From Bifidobacterium sp. (lineage in GTDB: Bacteria; Actinomycetota; Actinomycetes; Actinomycetales; Bifidobacteriaceae), in NCBI GenBank assembly GCA_024104275.1, contig JAGGHK010000001.1, forward strand, positions 744,001-808,000: a DNA stretch of 64,000 bases. Direction: 5' to 3'. Within the stretch, counting starts at the first letter, position 1. Every line of letters begins with the position of its first letter. The notes beneath the pieces are model-generated. The model was not told the origin of the DNA. It did not search any database and saw only the letters and a list, made by a program, of their open reading frames with translations. Shown here in pieces: positions 57,664-64,000 of this stretch. Both the position numbers and the translations under genes were made by a program.

Positions 57664-58800
57664 ATGACCTCATCCGACCACGTGAGCACACTCGTCCTTA
57701 AAACTCCTGGCAGAGCAAGCAAAGCCAGTCCATCCGACGTCCGCAGGAACAACCGTTCCCTTATCTTCTCGTTGCTGTTTCCAGGTTCGCAATATTCACG
57801 TGCCGATTTAGGTCGACTGACCGGACTTTCCCGTGTGGCCATCTCGGATGTGGTCAATAGCATGCTTGACGATGGCCTTATTCGGGAAAACGGCTATGAG
57901 ACAAAAACAAACGGAAAAGGCAAACGCGGAACACTGCTGGGCATCGACCCGACAAGACTGCGTATCATCACCATCAACCTTTCAAACGCCCACTTCATAC
58001 AGGGGGCGGTGACCGATTTACTAGGCAATTCCTTAAAACAGGCGGAGATTGCCCTGAGTGTAAAAAAACGAGTCGATATCGGTACCATCTCAAATCTCAT
58101 CGCCAAACTTGCAGAAGGCTGCGAACATATCATCGGCATCAGCATCGCGGCCGTAGGTGTGGTGCATGACGGTGTAATCAACCGATCCACCGAATTCGAT
58201 TGGCGCAATATCGATCTTGAGACACCTCTTGAACGCCAGTTCAAGAAACCGGTCATCATCACCAACGCCGTGGTCTGCTCCATGCTGACCGAGCGTTTTT
58301 TCGGTCACGCCGGTCCAAACATGCTGTTTGTGGAGGTTGACCGCGGCATAGGAGCGGCAACACTTCTCGACGATGCCGTTATTATCGGCGAGAACCATGC
58401 GGGGGGCGAAATAGGCCACATCTCAGTGGATCCCAATGGCCCGAAATGTCCATGTGGCAAACGCGGCTGCCTGGAGATGCTTGTGTCTTCGCCCGCACTA
58501 CGGACGCGAATGCGGGGCGCCCTACCAGACGAACAGGTGAGCATTCTCACGGAAGCGGGAGGCCGATTAGCTTCCGCATTGGCCACGCCAATCGGCTTGC
58601 TCGACATGAACGACGTCTGCATTTACGGCCCCGCCGATATCGTCAACACCGCATTTCTTAATGCTGCACAACAATACCTTGACCGCACCACCACTTCAAC
58701 CTTCCGGCACCACACTGTAGTCCGACGATGCGAATGCGGTCCAAACACCACAGTGCGGGGAGCCGCCATAGTCATGGTACGAAACCTTCTTGAACGATAG
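57664..58800 (+). CDS. ROK-family transcriptional regulator of LNB/GlcNAc use (NagR-like)
   Basis: 378 residues. Winged helix (RRNNRSLIFSLLFPGSQYSR, GLSRVAISDVVNSMLDDGLI) then ROK fold with FVEVDRGIGAATLLDDAVI and zinc site CPCGKRGCLE. In B. longum a ROK repressor (NagR) controls lnp and nag genes; by position this is the counterpart. It is transcribed toward lnpA and ends 29 bases from the lnpA stop, so the two transcripts converge without a visible terminator. Confidence 0.85.
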   Translation: MTSSDHVSTLVLKTPGRASKASPSDVRRNNRSLIFSLLFPGSQYSRADLGRLTGLSRVAISDVVNSMLDDGLIRENGYETKTNGKGKRGTLLGIDPTRLRIITINLSNAHFIQGAVTDLLGNSLKQAEIALSVKKRVDIGTISNLIAKLAEGCEHIIGISIAAVGVVHDGVINRSTEFDWRNIDLETPLERQFKKPVIITNAVVCSMLTERFFGHAGPNMLFVEVDRGIGAATLLDDAVIIGENHAGGEIGHISVDPNGPKCPCGKRGCLEMLVSSPALRTRMRGALPDEQVSILTEAGGRLASALATPIGLLDMNDVCIYGPADIVNTAFLNAAQQYLDRTTTSTFRHHTVVRRCECGPNTTVRGAAIVMVRNLLER

Positions 58801-58829
58801 GCGCCTGGCCCTCCCCCACACCACAGAGC

Positions 58830-60992
58830 CTAGAGACGATTCCACTGGATACCGCTGGGCTCGAGGTCGAAGTGTACGACCTGGCCTCGGGGAGTCCGCA
58901 CATCCGTGGATTGCGGCCCCCCGGTGTTGTTGACCACGCAATACCATCCGGTCTCAGGGAAGCAGGCAACTTCACAATTCGGGTTCGAAGAACTATAGGC
59001 CTCATAATCCTGCTCACGATGGCTCGACCAGAACAATGCACGTTCAAGCAACCGAGCGTTGACTACCGAGTATGGCAAGCCCGAGATGTAGACGCTTCGA
59101 CCCTCACCATACTCGTTGGAGGCAAGCTGAACCTGGCCATCGTCTGCGCGGAGCAGGGTCGTCTGTTCATTAATCGGATAAGTGTTGAGAATTGGCTCAC
59201 CAAAATCTATGACCGTTCCTTCAGGAATATCGGCTGTGATGAAGCTTTCAGCTGTCACTTCGGGGAAATACTTATCGACTGAAAGGGTTTGGAACCGTTC
59301 CTCATCGATGCCCAGCACATCAGCCAGTTGGAAGAATCTTCCCTGCCACTGCAGACTGGATGGCTCACCAACGCCGATAAAAGCGCCGCCGCGCCGCACC
59401 CAGGAACGCAGCAATGAAATCAAACGTTGATCCTTCCATATTGGTCCCCCGGTGAATGAGGTGTTGGCGGAACCAGCGTTGATAATTACGTCAATATCGG
59501 AATCGATACCCTGGCTGAGCACATCATCGAAACTGATGAAACGCACATTGACGCGCATACCCGAAAGCGCTTCAAGGATGCCGTAGAACGAGTACGTCTG
59601 CTTATTAGGCAACGCATGCGCCACGGTGTACGCCATCCATGAACGCATTCTTCCCCAAGAATTGAGAATCGCCACGTTAAGGGCGCCCTTAGCGGGTCGG
59701 CCTCCTGTCTTTTCCTGCAAGTCACGGAATTGGTCGGCAATCCGGGATACCGCTTCGACGAACTTGGGGAACTTCGCCGCCAGAGAAAGATAGCCGCCGT
59801 AGCCCATCCGCGAGATGGGGCTGCGGAGAATGGCACGTCTTGCCTTACGCCAGTTGTCCCAGGCCTCAATACTGGGATCGTTACCTTCATAGAATGTGTC
59901 AGGGAAGAAATAGGGAAGGAAACGCCCCTCAGTGTATTTCACACCTTTGATGTCCGAAATCATACGTGTGGTGGTGCCGTCCCCGATGGATCCGACTACA
60001 GCATCCAAGCCAAGGTCCTCGAATCCGTCAAGATACGGCTCTGTTCCAATCCACTGATCGCCGAGGAACATCATGGCCTCTTTACTGGCCTGATGAGTCA
60101 TCGAAACGAGTTTTTTCACGTTGGCTCGCACGAAGCGAGAAAGGAAGGCAATCCAATCGCGTTGCGCCTGACGCGGAACACGGAACGAGGAGTTGTAACA
60201 GCCTTCATCCACGAAGTCCTCCGGACGCAAGCGATAGCCATATTCGCGCTCGAAATCATCGAGGGCCTGCGGCGAGACGGTGCACGCGCACCCGAACCAA
60301 TCGACAATCTTCTCGCGCCGTTTCTGATCAAAGAGCAGCGTGAACTGGTAAAAGAAGGTAGTGAATCTAACCACGTCGGTCTGCGGATTGTCCTTGAGCC
60401 ATTTTTCGAACGTGTCGAATACGAACTCACGCGTGGCGTTGTGGTAGATGTCGAAAGGAATCTCGTGTTCCTTATCGCCCCAGTCGTTGGTGAGATGGTT
60501 GTACATCTCCACCGGATCCCAGATAATGTAGGCCAGGAACGAGACCGTATACTCATGCATGGGCTCAGCATGTAGCACCACGGCCACATTGCTCTCCCGC
60601 TTGAGCGTCCAATCCTTGATATCGACCACCTCGCCGGTCGTCCGGTCGACGACCTCCCAATATCTGTCAGGATCGGCGTCATAGTTCGGCTTCAACTGCT
60701 CATCGAAGAAACCTGACATAAAAGGAATCTCCACGGTGCCAGAAGTGGCGAGCACCCGCTGGCTGAGCAGATAAACCTGCGGCGTCTCATCCATATGCAG
60801 GGTAATCCATTCATTATGGGCGCGTGTTGGAAAGTAGGCACTGTATATCTTCTTGCCGAGTTTCAACATCTCGTCATCCAACGCAGTGCCATCCGAGTTC
60901 CGAATCGCGTCCGCTCCCCACAATTGGGCAAGCTCCTTGGTTTTCTCCGCGAAATTCTCCTCGCTAGGAATGGTAAAACGTCCCTCGCTCAT
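58830..60992 (-). CDS. lnpA: 1,3-beta-galactosyl-N-acetylhexosamine phosphorylase (GH112)
   Basis: Phosphorolyses lacto-N-biose or galacto-N-biose to galactose-1-P and N-acetylhexosamine in the cytoplasm. 720 residues, near the family's usual length. The Asp at position 312 in FLGDQWIGTEPY matches the catalytic acid reported for the B. longum enzyme (Asp313, from memory). Other recognisable stretches: ISRMGYGGYLSLAAKFPKF and VIINAGSANTSFTGGP. The C-terminal beta domain ends with WYCVVNNTGGPQ. ATG at 60992 with AAGGAATTAAC upstream. Confidence 0.96.
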   Translation of the reverse strand: MSEGRFTIPSEENFAEKTKELAQLWGADAIRNSDGTALDDEMLKLGKKIYSAYFPTRAHNEWITLHMDETPQVYLLSQRVLATSGTVEIPFMSGFFDEQLKPNYDADPDRYWEVVDRTTGEVVDIKDWTLKRESNVAVVLHAEPMHEYTVSFLAYIIWDPVEMYNHLTNDWGDKEHEIPFDIYHNATREFVFDTFEKWLKDNPQTDVVRFTTFFYQFTLLFDQKRREKIVDWFGCACTVSPQALDDFEREYGYRLRPEDFVDEGCYNSSFRVPRQAQRDWIAFLSRFVRANVKKLVSMTHQASKEAMMFLGDQWIGTEPYLDGFEDLGLDAVVGSIGDGTTTRMISDIKGVKYTEGRFLPYFFPDTFYEGNDPSIEAWDNWRKARRAILRSPISRMGYGGYLSLAAKFPKFVEAVSRIADQFRDLQEKTGGRPAKGALNVAILNSWGRMRSWMAYTVAHALPNKQTYSFYGILEALSGMRVNVRFISFDDVLSQGIDSDIDVIINAGSANTSFTGGPIWKDQRLISLLRSWVRRGGAFIGVGEPSSLQWQGRFFQLADVLGIDEERFQTLSVDKYFPEVTAESFITADIPEGTVIDFGEPILNTYPINEQTTLLRADDGQVQLASNEYGEGRSVYISGLPYSVVNARLLERALFWSSHREQDYEAYSSSNPNCEVACFPETGWYCVVNNTGGPQSTDVRTPRGQVVHFDLEPSGIQWNRL

Positions 60993-61110
60993 TGTTAATT
61001 CCTTCTATCAGCGTGCGGTCTACACATAGATAGCGGTCTTCGGCAAGTGCCCCGACATACGCCTGGGACCGCCCTCTATCGACACCGACTATTTTCTCAT
61101 TGCAAAATAT

Positions 61111-61290
61111 TCAGCGATGTGTGTTGTTGTACAGCCAAAGCATGAAGACCACCCCTACAAGGCCGACGCACTCCACGCCGAAACGGCTCCATGAAGTTGA
61201 CCTCTGCCCCCAAACAGACAATCCGACAAAGACGACACACATCAGCAATTGCGCAGCAATCTTCAGTCCCGAACGCCATTTGTCACTCAT
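61111..61290 (-). CDS. Small membrane protein between permease and lnpA genes
   Basis: 59 residues beginning MSDKWRSGLKIAAQ. Two hydrophobic stretches, LLMCVVFVGLSVW and CVGLVGVVFMLWLY, separated by GQRSTSWSRFGVE, so two membrane helices. The ATG at 61290 overlaps the permease stop (ATGA) and has GGAGGTATCAA upstream, an excellent site. This makes it a real co-translated gene although very short. No family recognised; an accessory subunit of the sugar importer is an inference. Confidence 0.75.
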   Translation of the reverse strand: MSDKWRSGLKIAAQLLMCVVFVGLSVWGQRSTSWSRFGVECVGLVGVVFMLWLYNNTHR

Positions 61291-62237
61291 TTGATACCTC
61301 CCATATTCGAAGTCTCAAGGAGCTTCTTTTGAACAAACACATAGAAAATCAGCACCGGTACCATGACAATCACCATGCCGGCATATAAACGGCCATAGTT
61401 GGTGGCCGCCTTCTGTGTCTGCATCAGATTCAGCAATCCGACCTGGACCGTACGCTTATTGGGATCAGTCAGCAGCGTCTGCGCGATGATGTAATCATTC
61501 CAGTAACTCAGGAAATCAAAAAGCATCGCCATCGAGATCGCAGGACCTGCCATCGGGAAAAAGATCCTCGTCATTATGGTGAACTGGGACGCGCCATCAA
61601 GCAGGGCCGCCTCCTCATAGGTCACGGGGATGGACGCGAAGAAATCTTTCAGCAGGTAAATGGTGAAAGGCAGCGATGTCGCCGCATACACCACCGCAAG
61701 CATGAATCGATTGTTGACAAAGAACCCGTTGGGGAACAACGCCGACAGAGACTTGTCCGCCCCTACCAACATCAGAAAAATTGGGACGACGATGTAGTTG
61801 ACGTTGATGAACAAGCCCGCCTGAATCGCCACATTGATGATTTTCTTGCCCGGAAAATCAAATCTCGCCAACACATAGGCACAAGGCAACGACACCACCA
61901 GAACGATGACCATGGCCATGAGCGTGACCAACACCGAGGTGACAAAGTAGCTGCCCAAGCTAGCGTCACGGAAGGCATCTACATAATTCTGCCAGTAGAA
62001 GCCTTTCGGCCATGCCCACGGGCTACCATAGAACTCGTTCTCTTGCTTGAACGAAGCAACAAACACCCACAACACAGGAATCAGAATCGTCAGCGCCGAA
62101 AGGGTAATCGCCACCTGCCCCACTGCGCGTCCAATTGTCCATGCATGGCTATCATGATGGCTTCTGGAGATATGGACGCGTTGACCAGAAGATCGTCCGT
62201 TTTTTGCCGTTGTAGCTATTCGCATAGTCGAATTCAT
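61287..62237 (-). CDS. LNB/GNB ABC transporter permease (MalG type)
   Basis: 316 residues, about six helices. EAA loop EEAALLDGASQFTIMTRIFFP near residue 215 contacts the ATPase, which is not encoded here and may be shared. The N-terminal 30 residues are polar and His/Ser-rich. ATG at 62237 with AGGAGGGGGAG upstream, 14 bases after the other permease. Confidence 0.93.
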   Translation of the reverse strand: MNSTMRIATTAKNGRSSGQRVHISRSHHDSHAWTIGRAVGQVAITLSALTILIPVLWVFVASFKQENEFYGSPWAWPKGFYWQNYVDAFRDASLGSYFVTSVLVTLMAMVIVLVVSLPCAYVLARFDFPGKKIINVAIQAGLFINVNYIVVPIFLMLVGADKSLSALFPNGFFVNNRFMLAVVYAATSLPFTIYLLKDFFASIPVTYEEAALLDGASQFTIMTRIFFPMAGPAISMAMLFDFLSYWNDYIIAQTLLTDPNKRTVQVGLLNLMQTQKAATNYGRLYAGMVIVMVPVLIFYVFVQKKLLETSNMGGIK

Positions 62238-62251
62238 CTTTTCTCCCCCTC

Positions 62252-63187
62252 CTAGAACTGCATCACTTCACGTTTGGTCGCTTGGTTGACGACCAACGAG
62301 AGAATGAAACTGAAGAGGAACAGCACCACGCCTATGGCCATACCGTAGCCGTAGGTCGAATTGGTGTACGCCTGATTGTACATATAACCCAGCACGGTCT
62401 GCGAGGCACCGTCCGGGCCACCATTGGTCATCGCCGTCACCAGAATGAAACTCATATTAATCGAGCTGATGATGAAGAACGTCAAGGTGGTACGGATGTT
62501 CTGCCATATCAGAGGTATCGTAATCGAGAAGAGCTGACGTATCTTCCCGGCCCCGTCGATTTGGGAAGCCTCGTATAATTCAGGATTCACACCGGCCATG
62601 GACGACATATACATGACCATGTAATAGCCCAAGGCCTGCCACACCATCGCGAACGCGATGGAATAGATGACGATGCTCTGGTCTCCAAGCCACACCCGTT
62701 GCAGCGCCTTGAGGCCAAGAAAACCAAGAGTGCCGTTGACCAATCCCGTTTTCTGATCGTAAATCGCCGAAAAGATAGCGGCGATGACCACGGATGAGAG
62801 CACCGAGGGAATGTAGAGCACAAATCTCAGGAAACCTGACCCCGCAATCCGATCCTGGGTCAGTACCGCTGCGAATATAATAGCCAACGGCAACGTCACC
62901 ACGGCCACCAACACCAACAGCAATACCGTGTTCTGGCAGGCGTGAGCGAACTTCATGTCATGGCTCAACGTGACAAAATTAGAAAAACCAACGAATTGTT
63001 TTTCATCGGAAAAGCCACTCCACTTATAAAAGGACATCCGAAATACATTAAACGTCGGAATTACCATAAAAATCAGAAATAAAACCACCGTGGGCAGTGC
63101 ACATACCACACCGAAGATGGAGTGTTGCCGCTCCAGCTCAGTCTTTTTCTTTTTGGACCTCTTACGCGTCCGAGACGAAGCCACCAT
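62252..63187 (-). CDS. LNB/GNB ABC transporter permease (MalF type)
   Basis: 311 residues. A strongly basic start (MVASSRTRKRSKKKK) precedes helix 1; the EAA-like loop is NPELYEASQIDGAGKIRQLF near residue 205. Partner of the MalG-type permease. ATG at 63187 with GAGGGAGACAAG upstream. Confidence 0.93.
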   Translation of the reverse strand: MVASSRTRKRSKKKKTELERQHSIFGVVCALPTVVLFLIFMVIPTFNVFRMSFYKWSGFSDEKQFVGFSNFVTLSHDMKFAHACQNTVLLLVLVAVVTLPLAIIFAAVLTQDRIAGSGFLRFVLYIPSVLSSVVIAAIFSAIYDQKTGLVNGTLGFLGLKALQRVWLGDQSIVIYSIAFAMVWQALGYYMVMYMSSMAGVNPELYEASQIDGAGKIRQLFSITIPLIWQNIRTTLTFFIISSINMSFILVTAMTNGGPDGASQTVLGYMYNQAYTNSTYGYGMAIGVVLFLFSFILSLVVNQATKREVMQF

Positions 63188-63235
63188 TTTCTTGTCTCCC
63201 TCTACAACTTACAAAAACATTGAAAACCACTATGC

Positions 63236-63272
63236 TGTGGTGGTGGCCTCGAACGAGTCCGGGACCACCACA
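63236..63272 (-). terminator. Hairpin between binding-protein and permease genes
   Basis: Arms TGTGGTGGT/ACCACCACA with an 18-base loop, 56 bases after the binding-protein stop on the minus strand. Weak T content; likely an attenuator that keeps the binding protein in excess. Confidence 0.5.
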
Positions 63273-63327
63273 TCAACTGCCCATATCACTCAACCGCGAG
63301 ATGATCAGGCGACAAACCAGCCAAAGA

Positions 63328-64000
63328 CTACTTGGACGCTGCAGCGTTCAACGCGTTACTGGTCTCGTTGAGCGAGTTTTGCCAATCGGCAAGGCTCTTC
63401 TTGCCTGAAGCCACGGAATCAATGGCAGTGTAGAGATCGTCCTTAATGTTCTTACCCTCGACGGAAGCGGTGGCGGAGAAGGAACCGGTGATGGCCTTGA
63501 CACCCGGCACCTTGTAGCCGTCATAGAAGATCTTCAGCGAATCATCGACCTGATCAGCTGCGCCCTTAATCGGCTGGATGGCACCGGTCTTGGCGAAGAT
63601 CTTGGCCGCGGCGTCAGAATAGAAATAGGCCATGAACTTCTTGGCGGCATCCTTGTTTTTGGCCTTCGCGGGAATCCACAACGCTTCGATGGTGGTGTTG
63701 ATGTAGCGGGTGCCATTGGCCTTGACCGCAGGAGCGGGCATGAAGCCCCACTTGAATCCATTGGTGCGCGGGGCCTTCTTCATCTCATTGACCACCCAAG
63801 TGCCATTGGGCATGAAGATAGATTTGCCGTCAAGCACCGACTGTTGGTTCTTGGTGAAGTCCTGGGTGTTGGCATAACCGACGGTATTCGGGTTCAGATA
63901 TTCGGTCACGAGTTTCTGCACCTTCTTGAGCGAATCGGTGGCCGGATCGGTCTTCCAAATGTCCTTCTTATACGTCATGACATTGTCATAGAAGTCTTTG
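63328..64000 (-). CDS. LNB/GNB-binding protein of ABC transporter (family 1), 5' part outside window
   Basis: C-terminal 223 residues. SIFMPNGTWVVNEMKK, TIEALWIPAKAKNKDAAKKFMAYFYSD and GKKSLADWQNSLNETSNALN are typical of family 1 sugar-binding lipoproteins. Position before the permeases and lnpA identifies it as the GltA-type LNB/GNB-binding protein. The frame is open at base 64000, so the signal peptide lies beyond the window. Confidence 0.9.
   Translation of the reverse strand, partial: KDFYDNVMTYKKDIWKTDPATDSLKKVQKLVTEYLNPNTVGYANTQDFTKNQQSVLDGKSIFMPNGTWVVNEMKKAPRTNGFKWGFMPAPAVKANGTRYINTTIEALWIPAKAKNKDAAKKFMAYFYSDAAAKIFAKTGAIQPIKGAADQVDDSLKIFYDGYKVPGVKAITGSFSATASVEGKNIKDDLYTAIDSVASGKKSLADWQNSLNETSNALNAAASK

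Noticed and set aside
61097-61279. Minus-strand 60-codon frame starting MAFGTEDCC
   Set aside because: Overlaps the 59-residue ORF at 61111-61290 in another frame, which has the better ribosome-binding site and ATGA overlap.

Overview
The window looks like chromosomal DNA of a Bifidobacterium. It is GC-rich, its translation, cell-division and amino-acid genes are of actinobacterial type, it encodes the 24-residue actinobacterial ribosomal protein bL37, and its right end carries the lacto-N-biose/galacto-N-biose (GH112 phosphorylase) pathway typical of gut bifidobacteria. I cannot name the species. No rRNA, tRNA, CRISPR array, insertion sequence or prophage was recognised.

Layout. 1-5971: an oligopeptide ABC importer on the minus strand (binding protein, two permeases, a double-ATPase cut by the window edge), with two hairpins after the binding-protein gene. 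6047-13564: a tyrosine recombinase, a small unknown gene, the tyrA-pheA-membrane protein operon, typA and a Nudix-like NrtR-type regulator. 13671-17686: scpB, scpA, parA-like and xerD, a chromosome-maintenance block. 17900-23861: a sortase-dependent pilus locus (sortase C, large LPMAG tip/ancillary pilin, LPMTG backbone pilin) in which all three genes carry single-base frameshifts, four in total, while I see none in the rest of the window. 24093-25726: infC-rpmI-rplT, with IF3 probably starting at a non-canonical AUC and carrying a long basic tail. 26012-34698: mostly single genes: GNAT, VOC protein, thiamine pyrophosphokinase, ArsC-like protein, GAPDH, YbaK deacylase, aldose epimerase, bL37, an ECF sigma/anti-sigma pair and a DnaQ-like exonuclease. 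34923-38512: murE, an ATP-grasp ligase and an amino-acid racemase in tandem, predicted to make a D-aspartate-type peptidoglycan cross-bridge. 38565-45060: a small membrane protein, smc and folC. 45237-49937: aminopeptidase P, a Nudix hydrolase, a ROK regulator and fructokinase. 50141-51136: an AT-richer Panacea-Doc/Fic toxin-antitoxin pair. 51296-64000: GlcNAc and lacto-N-biose use (nagA, nagB, ROK kinase, galT-type lnpC, nahK/lnpB, a ROK regulator, lnpA, a 59-residue membrane protein, two sugar permeases and a cut binding protein).

The most unusual signal lies between genes. Four intergenic regions (about 10412-10535, 30471-30676, 43239-43398 and 32294-32400) hold palindromes or hairpins repeated at 62 bp. 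The period is exactly 62 bp in three of them and about 59-62 bp in the fourth. The stem sequences differ between loci, so this is shared geometry without shared sequence. A separate long palindrome occurs twice (31801-31888 and 43087-43178).
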